Below the pieces are notes generated by a model, which saw nothing but the letters and a program-made list of their open reading frames with translations, ran no database searches and was not told where the DNA came from. From Blastobasis lacticolella (taxonomy: Eukaryota; Arthropoda; Insecta; Lepidoptera; Blastobasidae), in assembly GCA_905147135.1 (NCBI GenBank), contig LR990049.1, positions 18,059,428 through 18,123,427 on the forward strand: a stretch of 64,000 bases of DNA. The letters are read 5' to 3'. Position 1 is the stretch's first letter. Every line of letters starts with the position of its first letter. The position numbers were made by a program, and so were the translations under genes. Positions 10,787 to 22,500 of this stretch are shown here, in pieces.

Positions 10787-11562
10787 TAGTGTTGTAAAAA
10801 ACTCGAGTCCTAGAGTCTGAAATTATAAACTCGACTTTATTTTACAGTGCTCAGTGACCCAAAACATTGTCGAGTCTAGGAGCCGATTTGAGCGCAAGTC
10901 GGAACAAGGACTCGAGTCTAAAAAAGAACTCGAGTTGTTATGATAACTCGAGTTGTTAAGATAACTCGAGTTTTGTACAAATACGAGTTTGAAAACTAGT
11001 CTCAAAGCGACATTACTTCGTCTCTCGAGTACCACAAGCCTAATGTAAGACACCACCGAAAATTATACTACAGTTTAACACACCATACCACATCACCGCT
11101 CACTGCTCAGTACATACTTAAATACTCGAACGAGATTCGTTACATTAACAGACTCGAGCACACAATAGACTCGAGCACTAATCACTAACACGAGTCTGTT
11201 CGGAAATTCGATGCACTCATAATACATCGAGCAGTAGAGTCTCTGCTCTAATGAGTCGAGTCGCGCGATTATGAGTTGAGTCCTAAACTATAAATAAATA
11301 AGCATAAACAAATATGCTTGAACATTCACGGCAAAGGTTGTGTGTTATGGGTGCTAGATAACTGATAAACTACTTGCATACTTTTAATTATTTACTTATT
11401 ATACATATAACACCCAGACCCGTAACAGAAATAAAAAGGAACATTTCAATTTCTGCTCAGCCGGGAATCGAACGCACGACATCTGCGTGGCAGGCTGTTA
11501 ACCAACAGAAGCAATCAGGTCATCAAATATAGACTACCAGACTTGAGATTTTTACAACACTA
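10787..11562. mobile_element. hAT-like non-autonomous element (MITE) with nested SINE
   Basis: The left end TAGTGTTGTAAAAAACTCGA and right end TGAGATTTTTACAACACTA are terminal inverted repeats with two mismatches. They are flanked by an 8-bp near-duplicate (gtttcgcg 10779-10786, gttttgcg 11563-11570), as hAT transposition leaves. No transposase frame. The interior has eight CTCGAG palindromes and a SINE B at 11292-11525. Confidence 0.7.
11292..11525 (-). mobile_element. SINE B inside a hAT-like MITE, antisense
   Basis: Minus strand shows the decayed head, CAGAAATTGAAATG, the TATAATAAGTA body and the 3' part. Lies within 10787-11562. Confidence 0.65.
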
Positions 11563-12179
11563 GTTTTGCGTCGCAATTCCCGATCAAAATCGGAATAATT
11601 TCCGAATGTTTGCCAGTTACACAATTCAATTGCTTTTATTTATTCGATTACTCAGCCCTCACGCTCGATGGTTTTGATTTATTTCGTTCATTCATTCACT
11701 CACCGCAATTATGTACTTTGCTTGTCTCATTCATTTATTTAGAAAGCAATTTTCAATTAATTTCAGTACAACTGAAATGTCTGTACATTCTTTTTTCATA
11801 TTCCTATGATCTTTGTTCTTGATTACGTATGTTGATTGTTAGCAAATAAAATAATATTTGTAACAGTAGCTACTTATTGTATTATATTTTCCTTGGCTTG
11901 CAAAATAATTGTATTTCCATCAAGATCCATTTTGATTAGGATTTCGTTGATTAGCTGTATATACTAACCAATCAATGGCTTTACCATTAATTGGTATTTA
12001 TACACAGCCAATCAGCAAAATTCCATCGAAACCCGAAGTAATAGGCAAGCATACAGAAGACTTAAGACGTTCTCAATATCAGGAACATGGCCTGCGTGTT
12101 GCCGATTACTACAATCCTAAACTATTTTTATAGAATGTAATGTATGTCTTTGGGAGTCTTTAAGACAAACACTATCCTT

Positions 12180-12295
12180 TATAATCATCATAGCAGCCAG
12201 AAGACGCCCACTGCTGGGCATAGGCCTCCCCCAGAGATCTCCCCAAAGGCCGGTCCTGTGCTTTCCGCATCCAGCTGGTACCTGCGATCCTTTAT
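12180..12295 (-). mobile_element. LINE 3' coding scrap, antisense
   Basis: Reverse complement resembles 33570-33715, including the CCTATGCCCAGCAGTGGGCG block and the AGGTACCAGCTGG block. Truncated on both sides. Confidence 0.6.
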
Positions 12296-13114
12296 AGTGT
12301 TTACGTAGATATCGTTTCAGCACATGTATTCCGATAAACAATGCAAGATTTGAAATTATCAGCGGTCTTGTTAGGACTTCAATGATAACGGAAGATCATA
12401 ATAAAATTATGGACTATTATGAATCTTATCGTCTAAGGTCTGTTTCCCTGGCTATTGTTGTACGGCCTAATTTAACGTTCTCCCAAACGCCAACAAATGG
12501 GCGCAGATAAAATTTAATGCAAAGTAATTTGATAAATTTGTACCTGTTGTAATAAGACGAGGATGGTAAAGGGTCCGACGACTCTCGAGTCAATTGTATT
12601 TTACAAACCGCTTGTTTGCATCGTTGTTATCTGTGTCCTAGTTTTTGTTAGAATCTTTAACTAAATATAGGGTTTCTTGCTCTTACCTTCTTGTGCACAT
12701 TTTTCATGTTATAGGTAATATGGAACTATGAGGTCATAGTACAACGCCATTTATGATTCTCTTACAACCAGCTGCTAAAAGAAAGAGATAAAATGCCTGA
12801 ATATTAAATGCTAAACTCATATTCATTATTTTGTGTTTGATTTTACTACGTTACACTATGACACTAGGGAAGAAAGTAGCTTCTTATAGTGAAAGAATTA
12901 AAATATGTAACGATAGCTCGTATTTTATTTTAAATTAAAATACAAGAAATTAAATATTGGCTATTAAAGCCTTTTTAATTTTTTCATAGACTTCGTTTTG
13001 ATTTTTACTACTCTACCTTATGGAACGAGGGAAGAATCTTTCGATCAGTGAATTTTTTTTTTAATCGGATAATTACTATTGAAGTTCATCGCATTGCGAG
13101 GGGATTTGGTCTTC

Positions 13115-13279
13115 ACCTTCATACCGACTGTCCGTTGGCATGACATGTGGCATGAAAAAATAGGCTTGACAAGACTACTGACCTTATGTTGGTAGATATT
13201 TTAGAAGAACATGATTACGCCCAAATTGGGCGGGGTCAAGCCTATTTTTGTCGTGCCAACTGACAGTTAGCATGAAGGT
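13115..13279. mobile_element. MITE with imperfect inverted ends
   Basis: ACCTTCATACCGACTGTCCG at the left pairs imperfectly with CAACTGACAGTTAGCATGAAGGT at the right. AATAGGCTTGAC is repeated inverted inside. It lies 120 bp upstream of exon A. Confidence 0.6.
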
Positions 13280-13399
13280 AATTAGCCATCATTACAAATA
13301 CATAGATTTTCCGATAGGTTATTTCAAAAGCCAATTCTTTTCATAGACATATGTCTAATATTATTTAATGTCATATGGAAATATTCCCATTGTCAACAG

Positions 13400-13543
13400 T
13401 GCGAGCCAGTACCCGGCCTGGGGTTCCGTCGTGGTTCCTACCGATGCGTCTGCCGGCGTGGGTTCTACTACCCTAATACTACCGCCGAGACTAGATACTA
13501 CAACGGCAGCGATATAGAGGAGGAGTACGAGAAGTACTTACTG
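13400..13543 (+). CDS. Exon A: EGF-like stalk, first part
   Basis: 48 codons, phase 0 at both ends. The acceptor is TGTCAACAG just before 13400 and the donor is GTGAGT at 13544. The peptide opens with Cys, then PGLGFRRGSY and C-V-C-x-x-GFYYP, a hallmark of the GPR158-type stalk. Two N-glycosylation sequons are visible, NTT and NGS. It ends in an acidic EEEYEKYLL. This is the first exon I can identify; exons coding the signal peptide and ligand-binding-like domain should precede it. A tRNA-headed SINE starts only about 50 bp after its donor. Confidence 0.93.
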
Positions 13544-16500
13544 GTGAGTCGTAGTGGTTGTAACTACTAATGGTGTGTTATTTTACGTTACGTTATTGAC
13601 GACCCGAGTGACCTCTGAACCACGCAAACCAACCACGAAACCAGAGGCCGGTCTGCCACGCAAGAGGTCCCGGGTTCGATCCCGGCCGGGCAGAAATTGA
13701 AATGATGAATTTTAGATGAATTTTAATTTCTGTTACGGGTCTGGGTGTTATATGTATAATAAGTATGTATTTAAAAGTATTTAAGTAGTACATCAGTTAT
13801 CTAGCACCCATAGCACAAGCTTTGCTTAGTTTGGGGCTAGATGGCGCTGTGTGAATTCGTCCACGATAAAAAAAAAAGTATTATGACGTTTGGTTTCAAG
13901 TCCGTCAAGTATGATGGAAGAACCGAAACAAATGGTGTCGCGTGCTGGAATTCTAGCACCTACGCTGCCACTTATTTATCTAATCCTCGTAAGCTACACT
14001 AGGGTCTTTGAACAAATCACTCATTTTATGCTGATCTTGCGGACCGACGAAATAAGGAGTTGTGATATTCTGGGACGCATAGTAGTTAACCCAGACGATG
14101 AATCTCTAAGTCAATAGGAAATATTCCCGCTAACACTGGTGAGGCATCGGTACTGACCGTGCGGTACGGCTTACATTACTACCATGATGTCTGGCATACC
14201 AACGTTTTGAGTTGGGACTTCATAATTACTATGTATATTTTTTGTTTACACAAAACCAAAATTGTGAGCCATAGTAATATTCAGCTTCAAATGTTTAAAG
14301 CTTACAAAAACCACGTTGGTACGTCTCCAGACTGGAGGTTCGCGTTATTATGAAATTGACATCGACGCATCCCCTCCTAATTCCTACATAGCACTGGCTT
14401 AAACTCTACCCCAGCCAGTGATAGTTTAAATTTGAACAAAGTATTTTTTTATGACATACGATAGGCAAACAGGCAAGCGGGCCACCTGATGGGAAGTAGT
14501 CACCACTGCCTATAGACATTAGCAACACCAAGAGTATCGCCAATGCGTTGCCCACCTCTATAACACGTGGCTCTGGCAGGAAAATGGCAAAAGCCACTCC
14601 ACTGCCAAAGCCACGTCAATAAGTAAGTAAGTATCAATAACTTTCATTTTCTCCTACCAGCGCCAACAAAACCTATACGCCAAGCCTCTGGCGTTTGAAT
14701 GTCTGCCTTGCGCTGAAGGCTGCGAGGCGTGCTCCGACGGGTCTCCATGCGTGGCGGCCTTGAACTGGGTAGTGAGGACCACGATCTTCATCCTCGCTTG
14801 CCTGGTCATCTCCTGTCTGCCCTTCATCATCTACTTCACCATCAAGTACGGGCACGTTAGGGTAAGTGGCTTCTGGGTTTTGGTTTGGGCAGAAATGTTT
14901 CTTTCCATGTTTTTTTTTGTAATACAAAGGTGGCGAACAGTTACCGTTACCTTGATATGGATATTTGCAGTATCACTGACGTGTTCGCGTGTTCTCTTCC
15001 CAAGTCGTTGTTATTGTTAATATTTAAATTTTATGACTTTATGATAGACACATTGGTCGCAAGGAATTTTTATCTGCTACAATTTTGTTTGTAGAAGTAA
15101 AGATGACCTGATAAATGAGTTTATTTTTGGTGTATCTACTATTTTTTTATACCATTAATGTGGCAAACAAGCCTGTCTGATGGTAAATTACTAGTGTATG
15201 AACTAACGAATCAATCCGCAAATACATAAAAGTAATCAATAGAAAAATGGAAAATAGCTCGTACATCTTTTTTCCACTTATCTATTGATTGAATACGAAA
15301 TGTACGTGTAGTACGTCATACGTGTGCTCCTGAAACTGCTATAATTCCAAACTCAATTTTCTTAGAGGGACTGTTTCAATAAAAACTAAAAGGTTTTGGA
15401 TATGATTCAGGTTATGAGAGCTATAAGGTACTCAATCCATTTGAGAAACTATCATATATCCTGTGGATGGAGACTACATGGCGCTTCTACGAAGTAATAA
15501 AAGTGAATTGGCACTAATTTTGAGAAGTGTTACTCTAGAATATTTGATACCTTTTCGAGCTGCACTTTGAAGGGATTCATTTGATATTTTAATAACAGTG
15601 TTATTAAAATATGTTGAGAATATTAAATACATTTTGTTCGCCGAATTTCGTGACCTTCTCCATGTTGTGTTATTGAAATAACCTTATAAACAGTATTCGA
15701 ATCTTGTTTTTAACCCTGGCTCGAATGTAAACTAAATAAAGGTATATTCACTAATATCCAAATGGTGTTAATTACCAATATAAAAAGTCGACATTTATAA
15801 CAAGTATGCGTCCAAGTCCAACAAACAACTCATAATTTACTTCACAGTTGTAAACGGAACATTTCGATAACATTGTTAAGGAAACAAACAAAAAAGCAGC
15901 GTGGGCGATACCATAACGACACTAAAACTCTAATTGATTAAATTAAATTTTATATTACAGTAGTAGTAATAGTAGGTATGTATGTATCTAGTGTGCAAAT
16001 AAAGAGCTTTTGTATTGTATTGTATTACAGTTTCTTCTTTTTGCACTGTTACCTATAGTTTTTGGACGTTTTGATCTGGACGTCTAGGACTATAATATTG
16101 ACAATTGAAGTACTTTGGAACAAGTAGGTATAAGTATGCCGTGTGGTATACGCATTTAACTGCTAGTTTACTAAGTGTAGATACAGTCCACTACATACAT
16201 ACATACATAAGCTCACGCCTGTGTCGTACAGGTCGAGTAGCTTCTATCCTACAGGTGGGGTAGGCGTAGTAGAGATACCATCTATCCTCACGAACCGTTT
16301 TGGCTTTTGGCTCGACCTTTCTAACTCATACAGCTAAGGAATGGAACGCTTTGTTTGCTAGTGTGTTCCCCTAGACACCTCCAAGGTCAAAGTGAATAGG
16401 CTGTTTCTAAACAGGCATGATCCACCCTCGGCCGCATTGTCGCTGCTCATCAGGGGAGATGGCATGTTATAATAAATAATATTACAAATTTTTCCCAGGA

Positions 16501-19500
16501 TACTGTGAAAAATAGCAGAGATATTTAAAGAATAATATGTCAAAATATTTCCCAGGCTCCACTCTGTATAAATAACGTAGAAATTTAGCAACCTATTCTG
16601 TGCCCTTTGTCCAAGAATTTCTAAGGCGTTTAGCATAATTTGTCAACAATAACCCAAAGAGGGCTTTTAAATAACTCAATTTGAATCCTTTTACTGAATT
16701 AGGCCAAGTGGGTCAGACAATTGCGTGTTTTGCTGTTGAGATTTCTTTGTTGAACACGTAAAATGTCGTGATTGTCGAGCGTTTTATAGTATTAAGCATT
16801 TGCGAGGCTAATTTACAAGTAATTACCGCAACTTACATTACAATCTCAAATTGTGTTGTTGAAACGATTTTATAGGTTTATGGAAAGGATACTTTATTAC
16901 GAAAATGAAAATGAAAAATGAAAATGTATTTTATTGAATTAGGATACGTCATAGCACGTCATATCAGCACAAGCTTTGCTTAGTTTGGGGCTAGATGGCG
17001 CTATGTGAATCTGTCCAAGATAATATAGATAATTTATAGGTAATGGCACGTAAAAAGCTCTAGTTCTCCATTACATTATTCCGTACTCTTTCATTGATAT
17101 AAATCCTTCCATACTTGTTAAAGCTCTCATTTCTACTGCTTTTATTCTACTTCCATACTTCTTCTGATACACCAACTTACACTAAGGCTATTCATAATTA
17201 GGTGTAGTGTTGCATGCACCATATTCCTGCTTTGGACGTCACATTCACACTTTTCACCTCTTGTAAACTTGATGTAAGACATTATCGTCATCATCATCAC
17301 AGCCCCTAACAGTCCAATGCAGGACTTAGAGCCTCTCCCACAAAAGGGGAGGTTATTGTTTTAATCTTCGCGCTTGGCAGGCGAGTTGAAGATCGCAGTT
17401 TTATAAATATAACAATAGAAAATGCTGCTGCCCATTTTCTACGGAGGCTCTAGATATTTGTTCTCAAAAAAAAATTTATTGCCTTATACGACACACGAGT
17501 ATAAAGGGTTGGTGCTATTCTACTCTGCCGTACACCACACGTCAAAAGAACAAAAACTTTATCGTAGGCAATAAATTAAGTTAGCTTAAAAATTATCTCT
17601 GCATGCGAAATCGCCAAAAAATAGTTGAGCATTCATAAAATTAAATATTTTGTATCATCTAGAGAAGCAAAAATAGTACTGACATCCATAATACTATTAC
17701 AAAGTTTATTTTGTGCTGGAGTTATTAATCAAAGAGTATATATTAAAAATATTTCACTGCCGTCTGTAGAATACAAGAAATATACTAACTTCCACAGTAT
17801 GACACCGTTACAAAGTTCACCTCGGCAAGTTTCAATTTAATAATGAAGCCAGTTCAAAGGAATGAAAATTTTATAGTTTCCATCACAAAGTGTTGGAAAA
17901 CTTTGTCGGAGTTACTCTTGAGTTAACGCCGGCGACACTACAGTGAGTGGAACTATCGCTTTGTAATAAAAGAGACAATATTGTTAATTTTATCAGAACT
18001 TTGCTTCAAAACTACTGCTTTGTAACTCTTTTTGACGCCCAGAAACAGTGATTGCGCTGTATAAAGAGAGAATCAGAATCAGAATTGTATTTATTGTTAG
18101 GAAGCTTTAGAATTACTGTATAAATAATGTATATATTCCTGATTTAGATTTAGTCTGAACAGTGTAGATATAGTCGCTATTTTCTGTATAATAATGTACG
18201 TGGACTGGTCCGAATGTTTGTAGTAAACGGCTTGTTATACACCCTATTGTTTTAATTTCATATAAAGGCAAATTTTATTACATACTCCTTGGCCAAAAAT
18301 CACTAGCCGGCGATCTTTAGTTCATCATTACAGCCCGTAACAGTCCACTGCAGTACTAAGGGCCTTTTCCAAGAAAGAGAAGGTGATGCCATAATCTCCA
18401 CGCTTAGCAGGCGGGTGGGAGATGGCAGTGTTATAAATATAATAATGGAAAACCTTGCTGCCCATTTTCCAGCCTACGGAGTCTCTTGATCTTTTGCCTC
18501 GGAAACATTAGTCACCTTGTACGACACCCACGATTGTAAGGGATTGGTGCTATTCTACTCTGTCGGAGACCACACAATCGATCTTTAGTTATTTTTATAT
18601 AAATTGTATTAAATAACATGACGTCTGCTATATATTAACCCCTGCGACTGAGGTAACGCGAACAGTATTTCGTCATAAACATGGGTTAACGTTTATAGAA
18701 TCACATGAAAATTTTATAAGCCCATTTGGTGAATTGTTCCTTGCCTATGCTATTGTCGTTTGTTGATTTTATGGCTCTAAATGAGGTCAGGGCGACCTCA
18801 AACATGAACCTAGACTAGATCTACCGCCAAAGTCAGTCATTCCAGTAAACGTCATCTGGCTGATAAAAGAATGTCACAATATTACTAACTGTGCGATTCA
18901 GTATGAAACATAGTTTCAAATGCAGGTAGTTTTCATCATTTTCGCGGGCCATAAAAATTATGTATTGGCATTGTCATAAGTAACTTTCTGCTGTTCTCTG
19001 AGAAAGTGGCTATTATTCTTGATACAACCTTTCTAACCTTAAGAAGTTCATGTAAAGTGGTGGAAACTACTTGGGTTCTAATCCTTATTTCATTCTGAAT
19101 TTCATGCTTAGCCCTGATGACGTTTTGTTTGTCAGTTGCCTTAGTCTAGGTTCAAGTTTGAGGTCGCCCTGACCATATTTAAACTTATAAAATCAATAAA
19201 AGACAAATGGATTGGGTTAGAGCAATTAACTAAATGCGCTGATAAAATTTTCAAGTGATTTTTTATACGGTAACCCATGTTTATAATCATAATAGATCTT
19301 GCCACGAAATGCTTTCCACGTTACCTAAATAGTAGGGATTTGTTTGTTTTGGGCAGACTTGTTATTTTTAATCATCAATAAAAACTGAATTATATATCGC
19401 CGGCTAGTGATTTTTGGTCAAAGAGTTTGTATTAAAATTAGCCTTTAAACGATATAAAAATAAAACAATAGGGTGTACCTATAACAAGAGCCGTTGGCTA

Positions 19501-22500
19501 AAAACTTTCGGGCCGGCGGACCAGAACTATACTGATAGAATTTTATTATTCACACACAGCATAGTTGTCGTATCTGCTGTCGTAACCTGGGAAAGAAGAT
19601 TAACCGAGTTTTATGCGGACGAAGTCGCGAGAAAAGCTGGTAGTTTATATTTCAGTTTATTCAGGTTTATATAAAATCTATATAATTTCTCGACCACAAA
19701 TTTCCACAAGATTTAACAGCGTCTTTTGCTCTTTTATATTTTCAAGTCATTTATTTCCTTGTTAGCTTTATTAAAAGCAAATTAAAAGCTAGTGTTTTTC
19801 TAACTACCTAGTACGCGAAGCCCATTTACTTTATTACGCTTTACTTTCCTTTGGACCTTTACTTAATAAATACTCTCGAAAATACAGAATGAATACCTAT
19901 TCACGGCCTTTTGAATGGGGTCGTCAATATACTAGTGATCGTTTTGCGTCGGTAGCAAATGGTGATCCACAGCTACAGGTACAGAACGACAAAAGAAATT
20001 AGGGTGGCTAGGTTTTCTTGAATATGATTCTCTCTTCTGTAGGCCTGCTGGAAGAAATTTCTTTTTAGAAATAAGTAGCGCCTGTTGTGTCTTTTGTTCT
20101 GTTATATTTCTCTGTATATCATTATTGTGTACAATAAACAGTTAAATAAATAAATAAATAAATGATTCGGCTGCCAATCTAGAAAATATATTATCATGAA
20201 TTATACCATTAAAATGCGTACCAGTACGGCCAAGTTCGTATGTATGAAAATACTTACTTATCATTCACAAGAAACCTAGAGATAAAGAAAAACAGCCGGA
20301 TATTTGGATTGCTGAGAAGTATAAATAGTCTACTTTCGAATTCGGTATTTAGGCATTCCGTGGGACCTCTTTTCTTATACCAGTATGTTTAGGCACTTAT
20401 TTCCCACGTGGGATACGTAACTGACGCAATACGTGAATAAACTATACTAGTGGAAAAATAACAGCATTTCTTTCCGACCAGGTGGTGAGAGCAGCCAGCC
20501 CAGCTCTCCTCAGGATGATAGTGCTGGGGGCCATGCTGATATACTGCACAACTCTCGTCATGTACGGCAGGCCCACCGTCTTCACCTGCACAGCCAGGGT
20601 CTGGCTCCGGGAAGTCGGATTCTGTCTCACCTACGGAGCCCTTATGCTGAAGACCTGGAGGTAAGCATACATCCCGCCTGATTAACCTGATAGGAAACGG
20701 TAACAGCAACTTTCCGTGCATCTACTGCGTGCGTCTACTGGTTAGGATTCTCCATGTTAGTTGAGGACGGCAAATTTGTCATAATCTCCACGCTTGGCAG
20801 GCATGGACCAATGGAATTCAAAAGTCAATAACCTGATTTCATGTATCTGGTTTGATTTGTATGTTGCTGCATGTTTAATATTTTTACGCGGTCCGCCGCT
20901 GGAGACTAGGTATTTGCTCCACATTTTCTTATTTAAGGATACATAATAGATGGCCAGCCAGATATCCGTCAAAGATAGACACCCGTCAGTGGGTGGATAT
21001 TCCATTCTGTCTGTCACTATACAGCCAACTAATAACATATATGACTGCATAACATACTACAATGAGCAGATCGGTCATTCGTAATATAGGTTTGATATGC
21101 TAAGATATCCACAACTCAATATCATGCTTATCACCATATGCGTTCGTGCGTACTGGTTGGACTGCATGCGTACTCCATGGAGCGAGCTTGACGTAACCAT
21201 TTCATAAAAAGGAAGTGAAAATCTCTAAATAACACTTATTTTCCATCAATAAAGATAACTAAACTGACCAATCAACACAAGCTTCGAAAAAAACGTTACG
21301 TAGTAATAGGCATACATTTTCCCTGATCCCCTCCGTACAATTTGCATTGGAATCGCTTGCAAGTGAGTGTAAATTGAAGCTCACTGCTGAAATTCCCAAC
21401 TGAATCCCTATACCGTATATCAATTGTGTGTTTGTATACGTAGCAACCTATTTGCGCCGTTTTCACGGAATTCCTCTCGAGACGTAGGAGAGATATATTG
21501 AAAACTGAGGGCTCTAGCCGCAGATATAAATGGCGTGAATTACGTTGATGGATCGACAACAATTCCCTCGGTTAGAAAATTGAGATCAGACAGAGTATTC
21601 CACTGAACAGACGGACGGACTGTGTGATAAATTAAAGCAAACATGAAACATTATGTTTAAGAAAAATAAAAATAACGGGGGAATAAAAAAAATAATGTGT
21701 GTGGTGCCGCCACCTCAAAGAATAGCACCACCCCATCTCTTCCCGTGGGTGTCGTAAGAGGCGACTAAGGGACAAATCCGAAAGGTGGGCAGCAGCATCT
21801 TTCTGGGTAGATTTACATCAACTGCACTGCGATCTCCAACCCGCCTGCCAAGCGTGGAGATTATGGCAATGACCTCCCCTTTCGTGGGAGAGGCCCGAAG
21901 TCCTGCAGTGGACTGTTATGGGCTGTGATGATGATGATGAAAAAAAATAAAATTATGTAGGTACCTAAGAACGGCCTTGTATTTAGTGAACGTGCTTGCT
22001 CACATATTTTTGGATTATTATCTTATCTGGTCGGGATCATGGATGTCAGATGGCAGTCGTCCCGCTGTGCCTATTTATCTTATCTGCCAAATCCTGGATC
22101 ATGGTTAAGGCGGATCCTAGGCCCCACATGCTGATGATTGTTTTTTCCTATTGACAGTTTACCAACGATTGCCTAGAGGAAAGCGCTCTAAGCGACAAGG
22201 CCATCTGTTGCTTTTTCTGTTTCTAAAGATTCTCATACTAATTTAGTTTTTTGTGTTATACGGTAGGAAAACAGGCAAACGGGCCACCTGATGGAAAGTG
22301 GTTACCGCTGCCTATAGAAATAAGCAACACCAGGGATGTCGCTAATGCGATGTCCACCATTATAACACTTTGCTCTATTGGTGCAATTAAGTTTTTATTC
22401 ATTCATTTCATTCAATTATTCAAACATTCTTTAACTACCGGCGCAAATCCAATACATAATACTTTAGTTATTTATAAGTTTTGCAACTTTACTAATTATT

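Larger units (their letters stand above)
1..13399. other. Upstream non-coding region (intron or 5' flank)
   Basis: No exon of the receptor's N-terminal domain is recognisable here on either strand. Identified content is interspersed repeats (listed separately), a CpG-rich island at 4785-5040 and AT-rich sequence. Open frames at 32-370 on both strands are short and resemble nothing I know. 11570-13110 holds only a LINE fragment (12180-12295) in AT-rich DNA. Confidence 0.6.
13544..14660 (+). other. Intron A-B (1.1 kb)
   Basis: Contains a SINE (family B) at 13595-13870 and a family C repeat at 14446-14618. The sequence between, 13880-14350, has open frames up to 75 codons that I do not recognise. 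Confidence 0.85.
14862..20481 (+). other. Intron B-C (5.6 kb)
   Basis: Holds the 3' part of SINE B (16963-17025), a GATGAT-tailed LINE end (17286-17540) and a 1.3 kb palindromic element (18205-19525) that itself carries a LINE insertion. The rest (14870-16950, 19530-20480) is AT-rich with no recognisable feature apart from a 29-nt snap-back palindrome at 15584. Confidence 0.85.

Noticed and set aside
13890..14117. 75-codon frame in intron A-B as an extra receptor exon
   Set aside because: Exons A and B join in phase 0 and match the family directly, leaving no room for an insertion; the frame resembles nothing known.
14673..14927. Minus-strand frame over exon B
   Set aside because: Antisense shadow of the stalk and TM1 exon.
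20389..20721. 110-codon minus-strand frame over exon C
   Set aside because: Shadow of the conserved TM2-TM3 exon on the + strand; no domain and no splice context of its own.
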